64,000 bases of DNA from Mycobacterium sp. URHB0044 (GCF_000620625.1 NZ_JIAW01000005.1:248001-312000), one strand, 5' to 3'; shown: positions 1 through 8,887, numbered from the stretch's first letter. The notes: generated by a model from the letters alone, not told the origin. Translations and numbers: made by a program.

Positions 1-588
1 GAAGTACTGAAGGGACCGCCGTCGACGTGGAACCTGCCGATGTGGGAACTCGATCTGAACGCCGGCCTGCGCACCGTGCGTCTCGGGGTCGAGACGCACC
101 TGATCACGTCGCACTGTCTGCTACCGCTGCTCGTCGCGCGGCCGGGCGGACTGTTGGTCGAGGTGACCGACGGGACGGCCGAGTTCAACGCCCAGAACTA
201 CCGGATCTCCGTCTTCTACGACCTCGCGAAGGTGGCGGTGAACCGGATCGCCTTCAGTCAGGGGCACGACCTGGCGCCGTTCGGCGGGACCGCAGTGGCG
301 GTGACGCCGGGCTGGCTGCGCTCGGAGATCATGCTCGACAACTACTGCGTCACCGAGGAGAACTGGCGCGCCGCCATGGAACCCAGGGGCGAGGGCTACC
401 CCACCGCCCCTTCCGCGTTCACCGAGTCCGAGACTCCACGGTTCGTCGGGCGTGGCGTTGCGGCGATCGCGTCGGACCCTCGTCGGGCGCGTTGGAATCA
501 GCGTTCGGCGAGTTCAGCGCAGCTCGCCCGCGAGTACGGCTTCACCGACGTCGACGGGCGTCAACCCGACGCCTGGTTCGAAGAGTAG
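1..588 (+). CDS. Short-chain dehydrogenase/reductase, C-terminal part (5' end outside window)
   Basis: The reading frame is open from base 1 and ends at TAG 586-588, so 195 codons of a longer gene are visible. The visible part carries a YxxxK pair (YDLAK) of the SDR catalytic site, followed by VTPGWLRSE, which resembles the substrate-loop region after the active site. The N-terminal Rossmann glycine motif would lie upstream of the window. A Met at codon 14 (base 40) is internal to the fold and is not a plausible start. Substrate is unknown. The SDR call rests on the YxxxK context only, so it is good for family and weak for function. Confidence 0.75.
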   Translation, partial: EVLKGPPSTWNLPMWELDLNAGLRTVRLGVETHLITSHCLLPLLVARPGGLLVEVTDGTAEFNAQNYRISVFYDLAKVAVNRIAFSQGHDLAPFGGTAVAVTPGWLRSEIMLDNYCVTEENWRAAMEPRGEGYPTAPSAFTESETPRFVGRGVAAIASDPRRARWNQRSASSAQLAREYGFTDVDGRQPDAWFEE

Positions 589-652
589 ACAAATATCGGA
601 ATCTGTTCACTTTTTCGTTGACACCGCCGTCGGCACGCTGTTCCATGGCGGA

Positions 653-2443
653 GTGACCTACGACACGATCATCCGCAACGGCCGCTGGTTCGATGGCACC
701 GGCGCCGCGTCAGCGGTACGCAATCTGGGCATTCGCGGCGGCCACGTGGTGGCGATCTCCGCCGACCCATTGGACGAGACGGGTTGCGCGGAGGTCATCG
801 ATGCCACCGACAAGTGGGTGCTGCCCGGCATGCTCGACATCCACACCCATTACGACGTCGAGGTGCTCGACGGCCCCGCACTGAGCGAATCGCTGCGCCA
901 CGGCGTCACGACCGTGATGCTCGGATCCTGCTCGCTGTCGACCGTCCACATCGACGGCGTGGACGCCGGGGACATCTTCGGCCGCGTCGAGGCGATCCCG
1001 CGAGAACACGTCATCGAGGCCATCAACCGCCACAAGACGTGGAACAACTTCGAGGAGTACGTCAGGGCGCTCGAATCCCGTCCGCTCGGCGCGAACGTCG
1101 CCGCGTTCATCGGGCACTCGGACATGCGGGCCGCGGTGATGGGCCTCGACCGCGCCACCACGAAGACCGAACGCCCCACGAAGGGCGAGCAGGCCCGGAT
1201 GGAGCGGATGCTCAAGGAGGCGCTCGATGCCGGCGTCGTCGGGATGTCGTCACAGCAGCTGCTGTTCGACAAGCTGGACGGCGACGTCTGCCGCTCCCGC
1301 ACGCTGCCGTCCACGTACGCGAAGCCGCGCGAACTGCGGCGGCTGAAGTCGCTGCTGCGCCGGGCCGGGCGCGTTCTGCAGTCCGGCCCCGACATTCAGA
1401 ACCCGCTGAACCTCGGTTCGCAGGTGGCCCAGTCGCTGGGCATCTTCCGGAATCCACTCAAGACCAGCCTGCTGTCAGCCGCCGACGTGAAGTCCAACCC
1501 GTACGCGGTGCTGATGATGGGACCGGTGTCGCGGTTCGTCAATCGGCTCGGCGGCAACTTCCGCTGGCAGCATCTGCCGGTGCCGTTCGAGGTCTACGCC
1601 GACGGCATCGACCTGGTGATCTTCGAGGAGTTCGGGGCCGGTGCCGCGGCTTTGCACCTGCGCGACGAGGTGGAACTCAACGCGCTGATGCGCGACGAGG
1701 ACTACCGGCGCCGGTTCCGCAAGGAATACGAGAGCAAGTTCGGCGTGCGGGTCTGGCACCGCGACTTCTTCGACGCCGACATCGTGGCCTGCCCGGACGA
1801 ATCCGTCGTCGGCAAGTCGTTCGGCGAGGTCGGCCGCGAGCGGGGCGGCCTGCACCCCGTCGACGCGTTCCTCGACCTGGTGCTTGAGCACGGCAGGTCG
1901 CTGCGGTGGCGCACCACGATCTCCAACCACCGACCCGAGGTGCTGAAGAAGTTGGCCCGCGAACCCGGGATCCAGATGGGGTTCTCGGACGCCGGCGCCC
2001 ACTTGCGCAACATGGCGTTCTACAACATGGGTTTGCGCCTGCTGCGCCACGTCCGGGACGCCGAGCGGTCGGGTCAGCCGTTCATGACGATCGAGCAGGC
2101 CGTGCACCGGCTGACCGGCGAGCTCGCCGACTGGTACCGGCTGGATGCCGGTCACCTGCGGGTCGGCGACCGCGCGGACGTCGCGATCATCGACCCGGCC
2201 CGGCTCGACGACTCGCTGGACGGCTACGCCGAGGAACCGGTCGAGCACTACGGCGGCCTGCGGCGCATGGTCAACCGCAACGACGCGACGGTTACGGCCG
2301 TGCTGGTCGGCGGTCGCACGGTATTCACCGAAGGCGTGCCCACCGAGCTCGTCGGTCGGCAACGTACCGGCCGCTTCCTGCGGGCGTCACACAAGGCGCC
2401 CGCGCTTCCCACCGAAAAGGATGAATTGACAAGTGTCGGTTGA
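653..2443 (+). CDS. Amidohydrolase, N-acyl-D-amino-acid deacylase type
   Basis: Zinc-dependent amidohydrolase of the D-aminoacylase/dihydroorotase-like superfamily, about 596 aa. The first metal-binding motif HTHYD lies near residue 65, and a late SDAGAH motif supplies the family Asp/His near residue 445. The frame is open upstream to base 452, but homologous proteins begin at YDTIIRNGRWFDG, so GTG 653 was chosen; the adjacent Shine-Dalgarno is poor. The 3' end overlaps the next gene by 11 bases, so the two are probably cotranscribed. Mycobacteria hold several paralogues of this family and the true substrate (N-acyl amino acid, cyclic amide or other) cannot be read from sequence. Confidence 0.85.
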   Translation: MTYDTIIRNGRWFDGTGAASAVRNLGIRGGHVVAISADPLDETGCAEVIDATDKWVLPGMLDIHTHYDVEVLDGPALSESLRHGVTTVMLGSCSLSTVHIDGVDAGDIFGRVEAIPREHVIEAINRHKTWNNFEEYVRALESRPLGANVAAFIGHSDMRAAVMGLDRATTKTERPTKGEQARMERMLKEALDAGVVGMSSQQLLFDKLDGDVCRSRTLPSTYAKPRELRRLKSLLRRAGRVLQSGPDIQNPLNLGSQVAQSLGIFRNPLKTSLLSAADVKSNPYAVLMMGPVSRFVNRLGGNFRWQHLPVPFEVYADGIDLVIFEEFGAGAAALHLRDEVELNALMRDEDYRRRFRKEYESKFGVRVWHRDFFDADIVACPDESVVGKSFGEVGRERGGLHPVDAFLDLVLEHGRSLRWRTTISNHRPEVLKKLAREPGIQMGFSDAGAHLRNMAFYNMGLRLLRHVRDAERSGQPFMTIEQAVHRLTGELADWYRLDAGHLRVGDRADVAIIDPARLDDSLDGYAEEPVEHYGGLRRMVNRNDATVTAVLVGGRTVFTEGVPTELVGRQRTGRFLRASHKAPALPTEKDELTSVG

Positions 2444-2873
2444 AGATACGGTTCGCGGATTGTGGAAGGCGCTGTCGGCCAGGGACTGGGACGGGGTGAA
2501 GGCGAGCGTTTCCGATGACTGCATCTACGTCGACATGCCCATCCCGGCCGCCGCGGCACGCGGTCCTGAGGACATCGTCAAGCGGTTGAAGATCGGCCTC
2601 GAACCGTTGGCGTCCTACGAGAACCACGATGGGCTGTTGCTCGCCGACGGCGCAGATGTCATGTACGAGCACTCCGAGACGTGGGTGTGGGCGACGGGTG
2701 AGACGGCGACCCTGCGGTTCGTCACGGTGCATCGTGTCGAGAACGACAAGGTCACCATGTGGAAGGACTACTGGGACATGAGCGGCCTGACCGCCACGGC
2801 CCCGCCCAGTTGGCTGGAGGATTTCGCGGCCGCGGACACGTCGTGGATCTTCGACGCGACGGAACTGGTCTAA
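2433..2873 (+). CDS. SnoaL/NTF2-like (limonene-epoxide-hydrolase-like) protein
   Basis: 146 aa single-domain protein with the NTF2-like cone-fold pattern: an N-terminal helix VRGLWKALSARDW, then D-C-I-Y-V-D-M-P, and late strands ending TMWKDYWDM. Such proteins act as small hydrolases, isomerases or polyketide cyclases in the cytoplasm. GTG start 2433 has AAAAGGA 12-18 bases upstream inside the amidohydrolase gene, which it overlaps by 11 bases, so translation is likely coupled. The partner suggests both act on one small organic substrate, but this is inference. Confidence 0.8.
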   Translation: MSVEDTVRGLWKALSARDWDGVKASVSDDCIYVDMPIPAAAARGPEDIVKRLKIGLEPLASYENHDGLLLADGADVMYEHSETWVWATGETATLRFVTVHRVENDKVTMWKDYWDMSGLTATAPPSWLEDFAAADTSWIFDATELV

Positions 2874-2909
2874 GCACGCGAGTTCGGCCCGCCGCCACCG
2901 GCACGCTCA

Positions 2910-2922
2910 TATCCTCAGGAGC
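2910..2922 (+). promoter_or_regulatory. Candidate -10 (TATCCT) for a leaderless P450 transcript
   Basis: TATCCT at 2910-2915 stands seven bases before ATG 2923, the spacing typical of leaderless mycobacterial genes. CAGGAG also lies between them but is too close to ATG for a normal ribosome site. Confidence 0.35.
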
Positions 2923-4275
2923 ATGAGTACGACGACGCTGCCGCCGGGGCCGCCGCTGCCCCCGGCGGTGCAGGCGGCGCTGATGCTGCGCTACTGGCCG
3001 CGGTACGTGTCGGCGTGCGGGCGCCGGTACGGCAAGGTGTTCACGCTGCGGATCGCCTCGATGGGCACGCTCGTCTATCTGTCCGATCCCACCGACATCA
3101 AGACCGTGTTCGGCGGCGACCCGTCGGTCTATCACGCCGGCGAGGCGAACTCGATGCTGGCGGGCATGCTCGGCACCAGTTCCGTTCTGGTCGTCGATGA
3201 CGACGTCCACCGCGACCGTCGCCGCCTCATGCTTGCCCCGTTTCATCGCGACGCGGTGGCCCGCCAGACCGGGTTGATCGCCCAGATCGCGGCCGACAAC
3301 GTCGCCGGCTGGCCCGTCGGCACCGACCTCGCGGTGGCACCGAAGATGTCGGAGATCACCCTCGAGGTGATCCTGCGGACGGTCATCGGGGCGAGCGATC
3401 CCGCCCGGCTCGCGCGGTTGCGCGACCTGATGCCGAAGCTGCTGAACGTGGGTGTCTGGGAATCCCTCGCGATCGCTACCCCCGCGCTGCAACGTCGTGG
3501 GCCGTGGCGGCGTTTGATGCATCGCATGGCCGAAGCCGACCGCCTGCTGTACGCCGAGATCGCCGAACGACGTGCCGACCCGGAGTTGGCCACCCGCACG
3601 GACGCGTTGGCGATGCTGATCCGGGCAGGCGACGGAGAGTCCGGGATGTCGGACGTCGAACTGCGGGATCAGCTGATGACCTTGTTGGTGGCCGGGCACG
3701 ACACGACGGCCACCGCGCTTTCGTGGGCGCTGGAACGGCTGACCAGACATCCCGCCGTGTTGGACAAGGCAATTCGCGCCGCACGGTCAGACGGCGCGGA
3801 GGGCGATGAGTACCTCGAGGCCGTCTGCAAGGAGACGCTGCGCAACCGGCCGGTGGTGTTCGACGTCGGCCGGATTCTGACCGAGCCCGTCGAGATCGCC
3901 GGGTACCGCCTGCCCGCCGGGGTGATGGTGGCACCGGGAATCGGGTTGGTACACGGCAGTTCCGAGCAATATCCGCAGCCGGAGCGGTTCGACCCCGACC
4001 GCATGCTGGGCGCCACCCTCGGCCCCACCACCTGGCTGCCGTTCGGCGGGGGCAATCGGCGCTGTCTCGGCGCGACGTTCGCCCTGGTCGAGATGAAGGT
4101 CGTGCTGCGGGAGGTGCTGCGCCGGGCCGATCTGGCGACCACCACGGCGGGCCCGGAGCGGCAGCGCGTCAAGCACGTCATCCTGGTGCCGCACCGTGGC
4201 GGACGGATCCGGGTCCGTGCCATCCGCGACGTGGCGTCAATCGCCCCGAGTTGCCCAGCGGCGCAACAGGCCTGA
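2923..4275 (+). CDS. Cytochrome P450 (CYP135/CYP138-like)
   Basis: 450 aa haem-thiolate monooxygenase. Landmarks: proline-rich N-terminus (LPPGPPLPP), I-helix oxygen-binding motif AGHDTT near residue 256, K-helix ETLR, and the haem loop FGGGNRRCLG with the axial cysteine at residue 381. The overall layout, with a Pro-rich start and no strong membrane anchor, resembles mycobacterial CYP135/CYP138 proteins rather than CYP140, which M. tuberculosis carries near glnA3. The gene faces glnA3 tail to tail with a 15-base gap. Redox partner and substrate are unknown. Confidence 0.92.
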   Translation: MSTTTLPPGPPLPPAVQAALMLRYWPRYVSACGRRYGKVFTLRIASMGTLVYLSDPTDIKTVFGGDPSVYHAGEANSMLAGMLGTSSVLVVDDDVHRDRRRLMLAPFHRDAVARQTGLIAQIAADNVAGWPVGTDLAVAPKMSEITLEVILRTVIGASDPARLARLRDLMPKLLNVGVWESLAIATPALQRRGPWRRLMHRMAEADRLLYAEIAERRADPELATRTDALAMLIRAGDGESGMSDVELRDQLMTLLVAGHDTTATALSWALERLTRHPAVLDKAIRAARSDGAEGDEYLEAVCKETLRNRPVVFDVGRILTEPVEIAGYRLPAGVMVAPGIGLVHGSSEQYPQPERFDPDRMLGATLGPTTWLPFGGGNRRCLGATFALVEMKVVLREVLRRADLATTTAGPERQRVKHVILVPHRGGRIRVRAIRDVASIAPSCPAAQQA

Positions 4276-4290
4276 GCTACACGCTCTGAA

Positions 4291-5652
4291 TTACACACTC
4301 CATGCCAGGCGGAACTTGGCGGCCAGCGCCTCGGGATCCAGGTCGGCATAGTTGTCGATCTCGTACCGGCGCACCGCGACGGTGGCGTCTACCGCCGCAT
4401 CACCGAGAATGCCGCGCAGCAGCGCGGATTCGGCCAGCGTGTCGATGGCCGCAGCCTGGCTGTCGGGGAGCAGCGCGATGCCTGCGTCCGCGCGCTGCCC
4501 GTCGGTGAGCGCGGCCGGATCGACCGTGGTCTCCTGCCGCAGCGGCAGTTCGCGCTCGATGCCGTCCAGCGCCAGACCAAGGATCGCCGCAGTGGCCAAG
4601 TACGGGTTGGCGGAGGGGTCGACGATCTTCACCTCGACGTTGGCGCCATGCGGATTGCCGGACCCGCCCTGCAGGAAACGCACCGCGGCCTCGCGGTTCT
4701 CGGTCCCCCAACACACACTGGCCCCCGACCAGTGTCCCGGCTGCATCCGCAGACCCGACAGGATCGATCCGCACAACACGCCTTGGGCTTCCGCCAGTCC
4801 GGCGAGCACCCCCGCGACGGCGGATTCACCCGACGGCGTCATCCCCCGAACACCGTCACCACCCGAGAACAACCGCACACCGTCGCGCTGCAGCGAGAAG
4901 TGTTGATGGGCACCGGATCCCACACTGCCCGCGAACGGCACCGGCGAGAAACTCGCGCGCACCCCACAGCGGCGGGCGATCCGGCCCACGATGATGCGCA
5001 TGAGGATCATTTGATCGGCGGCCGCGACGGGCGACTGGGGCGTCAGCGAGATCTCGAACTGGTTGGCGCCGTACTCGGGGTGCAGCTGCTCGATGGCCAC
5101 CCCCGACCCGGTGGCCGCTTCCATCACGTCGCGCACGAATCCCTCGAACTCCAAGACGCCTGCGAGGCCGTACTGCGCCCACAGGTTCGAGGGCAGCGGC
5201 GATCCGTCGGGACCCACCAGGACGAACTCGATCTCGTGGCCGACGACGGCGTCCAGGCCCGCCGCCCTCAGCCGCTCCTCCATGCCTCGCAGGACGGCGC
5301 GACTGCAGTACGGGTCGGGTGAGGCGTCCTGGTCGTAGAAGGAGGCCGGCGCCCAGGCCAGTCCGTCGCCGAGGATGCGCAGCCCGCTGAGATCGATCCG
5401 GATCCGCTGATCCCCCACCGCGCTGATGCCGTCGCCGACGACGACGCCGGTCTGATCGATCGCGAACACATGCCACACCGGGCTGGCGCCGAGGCCGGGG
5501 TCGGCGAAGGCGCCCATTCTGCGCAACGGAACGGTCTTGGCATGGATCAACCCAGCGGGATTGACCACTGTGCCGATGAGTGTCGCGACGCCGTCGGACT
5601 CGAGCTGCGCGATGGCCGCCGCAGCGAGTGGTTTGGCTGCCATGGCAGACAT
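4291..5652 (-). CDS. glnA3: Glutamine-synthetase-family protein GlnA3
   Basis: 453 aa, the length of GlnA3 (Rv1878 type). It has the GS catalytic domain motifs: HEIEFVL for metal and glutamate binding, HPEYGANQFEISL, GSGAHQHFSL for ATP binding, and the C-terminal NPYLATAAILGLAL stretch. The C-terminal NLYDLP adenylylation motif of housekeeping GlnA1 is not present, so control by GlnE is not expected. Homologues in Streptomyces ligate glutamate to polyamines, so a gamma-glutamylation role other than ammonia assimilation is possible. ATG 5652 was chosen; a second Met is three codons later. It follows the AhpD-like gene on the same strand with 39 bases between. Confidence 0.88.
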   Translation of the reverse strand: MSAMAAKPLAAAAIAQLESDGVATLIGTVVNPAGLIHAKTVPLRRMGAFADPGLGASPVWHVFAIDQTGVVVGDGISAVGDQRIRIDLSGLRILGDGLAWAPASFYDQDASPDPYCSRAVLRGMEERLRAAGLDAVVGHEIEFVLVGPDGSPLPSNLWAQYGLAGVLEFEGFVRDVMEAATGSGVAIEQLHPEYGANQFEISLTPQSPVAAADQMILMRIIVGRIARRCGVRASFSPVPFAGSVGSGAHQHFSLQRDGVRLFSGGDGVRGMTPSGESAVAGVLAGLAEAQGVLCGSILSGLRMQPGHWSGASVCWGTENREAAVRFLQGGSGNPHGANVEVKIVDPSANPYLATAAILGLALDGIERELPLRQETTVDPAALTDGQRADAGIALLPDSQAAAIDTLAESALLRGILGDAAVDATVAVRRYEIDNYADLDPEALAAKFRLAWSV

Positions 5653-5691
5653 TCTGCCGCCCGGGGCCGCGATGTGCTGCGGCGTCGCGGT

Positions 5692-6174
5692 TTACAGCGT
5701 GATCTTGCAGCTCTGGCCGATGTCCAGGGTGCGCAGCATCCGGCCCATGCCCAACCACATCGCGCAGGACAATGCGAGATCGGTGAGCAGCTCGCTGTCG
5801 AACTGCTCGTTGCAGCGGTCCCAGAAGTCCTCGTCGTCACGCAGGCCGGTGTGGTCGGCGGCGAAGCGCTCCGCGAACTCGGCGGCGATGCGTTCCTGGG
5901 GGCTGTAGCCGGGCCACGTCCGCCACTCGGCGGCGTGGTCGTAGAGGTGTTCGTCGACACCTGCTGCGATGCCGTCCGAGTCGCGCGTGTTCTGGCAGAC
6001 GACGCATTCGTTGTCGAGCGCGATCACCATGCGGGCCAACTCTCGAACGCGCAGGGGCAGCCGGTTCTTGGTGTAGACGGCGTTCGTGTACTTGGCCATG
6101 GCGGTGCCGATGTCGGGTGACTTGAGCACCCATCCGGCCGCGTCGTCGTCGGCGAAGTCTCCAATTCGGCTCAT
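5692..6174 (-). CDS. Carboxymuconolactone decarboxylase / AhpD-like protein
   Basis: 160 aa, all-helical CMD-domain protein. The motif LRVRELARMVIALDNECVVC carries the C57-x-x-C60 pair typical of the thiol-dependent AhpD peroxidase branch. ATG 6174 is the start because a TACGAT -10 sits exactly six bases upstream, implying a leaderless mRNA. A 14-bp KstR-type palindrome covers the -35 region. Genes of this family occur in steroid and fatty-acid regulons of mycobacteria, so a redox or lyase role in sterol-linked metabolism is possible but unproven. It is downstream of the exporter gene and upstream of glnA3 on the same strand. Confidence 0.85.
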   Translation of the reverse strand: MSRIGDFADDDAAGWVLKSPDIGTAMAKYTNAVYTKNRLPLRVRELARMVIALDNECVVCQNTRDSDGIAAGVDEHLYDHAAEWRTWPGYSPQERIAAEFAERFAADHTGLRDDEDFWDRCNEQFDSELLTDLALSCAMWLGMGRMLRTLDIGQSCKITL

Positions 6175-6180
6175 GGCCGG

Positions 6181-6186
6181 ATCGTA
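6181..6186 (-). promoter_or_regulatory. -10 box (TACGAT) of the AhpD-like gene
   Basis: On the minus strand TACGAT is followed by six bases and then ATG 6174, predicting transcription from the A of the start codon. The KstR-type box at 6205-6218 lies where the -35 contact would be. Confidence 0.5.
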
Positions 6187-6204
6187 CGCCGGAGATCGCA
6201 ATTC

Positions 6205-6218
6205 TGGAACACGTTCTA
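6205..6218. promoter_or_regulatory. KstR-type operator (TGGAACACGTTCTA)
   Basis: The sequence fits the published KstR consensus TnnAACnnGTTnnA exactly at all fixed positions. It lies in the 56-bp gap between the exporter stop and the AhpD-like start, overlapping the promoter, as expected for a repressor site relieved by cholesterol catabolites. Confidence 0.6.
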
Positions 6219-6230
6219 GTTTTTGGTCGA

Positions 6231-8285
6231 TCAGCCCGACGCGCCGACCAGGACCCGGTCGTCTTCCCAGCCGCGTTGCACGAGCATCCGGTGCGCGATG
6301 CGCTCGAACGCGGCCTCGACCTGGTCGCGGTCGGGCCTGCCCTGGAATTCGGGCGAGCGGGCCAGCTTGTCGACGAGCTTGCCGACGATCGCGGCGGATA
6401 CGGCGTCGACCTGCTTCATCCCGGCCTGCGTGAGCCACAACCTGTCGTCGGTGCGCAGCGCGTAGCCGAGCGTCACGAGGTCGTCGAAGGTGGGCTCGAG
6501 CACCTCGCACGGCACGCGAAGCCGCTCACCGATCTCGGAAAGGGTGGCCGAGCCGAACACCTGGTTCTGGCGGTAGATCTGGATGAGCGCCCACAGCTTG
6601 GCGATGTCCAGCTCGCACCCGGGCCTGCCTGCGAGGCTGCGCAACCGGATGTCCGGGGAGTCGCGGAACATCCGGCCAACGGCGACCTCGAGGATCTTGT
6701 CGGACGACTCGGTGCTGGGCATGCCGAAGCCCTCGCCGAGATCGGTGGCCGAGACCGCATCCATCTGCCGCAGCGGTACCTCCTTGAGGAACAGCGCGAC
6801 GACGAAGCCGACGAGGGCGACGGGCACGGCGCACAGGAACACCGTGCCGAGCGATTCGGCATACGCGTTGACGATCGGCGCGGCCATCGCCGGTGACAGC
6901 TGGTGCAGCGCCTGTGGCGATTCCGCGGCGCGCGGCGGGGCACCGCTCGCCAGCAGTGCGGGGCCTATGCGGTCGGCGAGGAAGTTGGTGAACAGTGAGC
7001 CGAAGATGGCTGCGCCGAACGAACTTCCGATGGTGCGGAAGAACGTGACACCGGATGTGGCGACGCCAAGGTCGGTGAAGCTCGAGGTGTTCTGCACGGT
7101 CAGCACCAGCACCTGCATGCACAGGCCGATGCCGGTACCGAGGACGAACAGGAACAGCGACTGCTGCCACGTCGGCGTCGCGGCATCCATCCGCGACAGC
7201 AGCAGGAATCCCAGCGCCATGATCGCGGTACCCGCGACCGGGAAGATCTTGTAGCGCCCGGTGCGGCCGACGAGGATGCCGCTGCCCATGGAGGTGATCA
7301 GCAGGCCCGCCACCATCGGCAGGATGCGCAGGCCGGATTCGGTCGCCGACACGCCGTCGACGAACTGCATGAACGTGGGCATGAAGGTCAGGGCCCCCAG
7401 CATCGCGAACCCAACGATGAACGCGAGGATGCAGCACACCGTGAACACGGGGCTGGCGAACAGCCGCATCGGCAGGATCGGCTCGGCGGTGCGCCTTTCC
7501 ACGAGGACGAAGGCCGCCAGGGCGATGGCGGATCCCAGGAACAGGCCGATGATGGTCGGCGAACCCCAGGCGTATTCGCCCCCGCCCCAACTCGTCGCGA
7601 GTGTGAGGCCGGACGCGCCGAGGCCGACGAGCACGATGCCTGCGTAGTCGATGGCGGGTCGGGCCGTGCTCTTGGCCAGCGCGGGGATGGCCGCCACGCC
7701 GACGGCGAGTACGACGAGCGCGACGGGCACGTTGATCCAGAACGCCCATCGCCACGTCAGGTGATCGGTGAAGAAGCCGCCGAGCAGCGGGCCGATGACG
7801 GTCGTCACGCCGAACACCGCGCCCAACGCGCCCTGGTAGCGGCCGCGTTCGCGCAGCGGGATTACCTCGCCGATCACGGCCATCGCGGTCACCATGATGG
7901 CGCCGCCGCCGATGCCCTGCAGGGCCCGCGCGGCGACCAGCATGGTCATCGAACCGGCGAGGCCGCACAGCACCGAACCGGCGAGGAAGAACAGCACCGA
8001 GGCCTGGAAGACGACCTTCCGGCCGAACAGGTCACCGAGCTTGCCGACGACCGCGGTCACGATCGTGGACGCCAAGAGGTAGCTCGTCACCACCCAGGAC
8101 TGGTGGCCCGCGCCGCCCAGGTCGGACACCACGGTCGGCAGTGCGGTGGCCACGATGGTTTGGTCAAGGGCTGCCAGCAGCATGCCGAGCAGGACGGCCA
8201 GGAAGATGAAGTTGCGCCGTTGTGGCGTGATCATCGCGCTCGCGGACCCAGGATCCGCGGTGACTTGTTCCATTGAATCGGTCAT
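6231..8285 (-). CDS. 14-TM MFS drug exporter (EmrB/QacA, Rv1877 type) with C-terminal winged-helix-like extension
   Basis: 684 aa. Residues about 25-515 form a DHA2-family transporter: LAALDQTIVATALPTV in TM1 (motif D1-like), GKLGDLFGRK (motif A), and GPLLGGFF (motif C, antiporter signature). Typical DHA2 pumps end near 500 aa; here some 165 more cytoplasmic residues follow, with an alternating helix/strand pattern (ALIQIYRQNQVFGSATLSEIGERL, then LEPTFDDLVTLGYALRTDDRLWLTQAG) that looks like a winged helix. The same total length occurs in Rv1877. ATG 8285 was chosen over GTG 8291 because AGAGG lies five bases before it. It follows bfrA on the same strand after 122 bp. Confidence 0.9.
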   Translation of the reverse strand: MTDSMEQVTADPGSASAMITPQRRNFIFLAVLLGMLLAALDQTIVATALPTVVSDLGGAGHQSWVVTSYLLASTIVTAVVGKLGDLFGRKVVFQASVLFFLAGSVLCGLAGSMTMLVAARALQGIGGGAIMVTAMAVIGEVIPLRERGRYQGALGAVFGVTTVIGPLLGGFFTDHLTWRWAFWINVPVALVVLAVGVAAIPALAKSTARPAIDYAGIVLVGLGASGLTLATSWGGGEYAWGSPTIIGLFLGSAIALAAFVLVERRTAEPILPMRLFASPVFTVCCILAFIVGFAMLGALTFMPTFMQFVDGVSATESGLRILPMVAGLLITSMGSGILVGRTGRYKIFPVAGTAIMALGFLLLSRMDAATPTWQQSLFLFVLGTGIGLCMQVLVLTVQNTSSFTDLGVATSGVTFFRTIGSSFGAAIFGSLFTNFLADRIGPALLASGAPPRAAESPQALHQLSPAMAAPIVNAYAESLGTVFLCAVPVALVGFVVALFLKEVPLRQMDAVSATDLGEGFGMPSTESSDKILEVAVGRMFRDSPDIRLRSLAGRPGCELDIAKLWALIQIYRQNQVFGSATLSEIGERLRVPCEVLEPTFDDLVTLGYALRTDDRLWLTQAGMKQVDAVSAAIVGKLVDKLARSPEFQGRPDRDQVEAAFERIAHRMLVQRGWEDDRVLVGASG

Positions 8286-8330
8286 GCCCACCTCTCGTCA
8301 TGGTCGGGCGTACCCAAACGCCACAGACCA

Positions 8331-8356
8331 TATCGTTAGATAGGCTATTAATATTA
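8331..8356. promoter_or_regulatory. AT-rich palindromic stretch upstream of the exporter
   Basis: TATC-GTTA-GATA (8331-8342) and TAATATTA (8349-8356) are two short palindromes in an otherwise GC-rich region between bfrA and the exporter start. They probably mark the exporter promoter and possibly an operator. No -35/-10 pair can be fixed with confidence. Confidence 0.3.
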
Positions 8357-8407
8357 CGGACCGCGACGGTGGTCCTGGTCACGCGACCGGTCGTCGACGG
8401 GAAGTAC

Positions 8408-8887
8408 CTATTGCGGCGGACGGGACACGCACTGCGCCGAGTACAACGCCTCGCCCAGCTTGTCCATCAGCTCCAGTTGCGTCTCGAGGTAGTCGACGTG
8501 CTTCTCTTCGTCGGCGATGATCATCTCGAAGAGGTTCGCGGTAGTGCTGTCTTCCTTCTCGCGGCAGAACACGATCGCCGGCTTCAGCCGCCCCAGCACC
8601 TCGTACTCGATGGCGAGATCGGCCTCGAATTGCTCGCGCAGCGTCTGCCCGACGCGCAGCGAGAACAGCCGCTGGTAATTCGGCAGCCCGTCGAGAATCA
8701 GAATTCTGTCCGTGATCGCCTCGGCGTGGCGCATCTCGTCAAATGACTCGGCGCGGGTGTGATTGGCCAATTCGGTGAAGCCCCAATTGTCCTGCATCTT
8801 GGAATGCAGGAAATACTGGTTGATGGCTGTGAGTTCACTTGTCAATTGCTCGTTGAGCAACTTGAGAACCTCGGGATCGCCTTGCAT
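8408..8887 (-). CDS. bfrA: Bacterioferritin BfrA
   Basis: 159 aa, standard length. It stores iron as ferric mineral in a 24-mer cytosolic shell. All diiron ferroxidase residues are visible: E18, E51, H54, E94, E127 and H130; Y25 and haem ligand M52 are also in place. The family is induced by iron excess through IdeR in mycobacteria. An IdeR-like box lies about 180 bp upstream (9063-9081), and a ferredoxin of the Bfd type, which releases iron from bacterioferritin, is encoded two genes away on the other strand. Confidence 0.97.
   Translation of the reverse strand: MQGDPEVLKLLNEQLTSELTAINQYFLHSKMQDNWGFTELANHTRAESFDEMRHAEAITDRILILDGLPNYQRLFSLRVGQTLREQFEADLAIEYEVLGRLKPAIVFCREKEDSTTANLFEMIIADEEKHVDYLETQLELMDKLGEALYSAQCVSRPPQ

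Noticed and set aside
2923..4275. Assigning the P450 to CYP140 by position near glnA3
   Set aside because: The N-terminus and I-helix/haem-loop text (LPPGP start, AGHDTT, FGGGNRRCLG) resemble CYP135/138, not CYP140.
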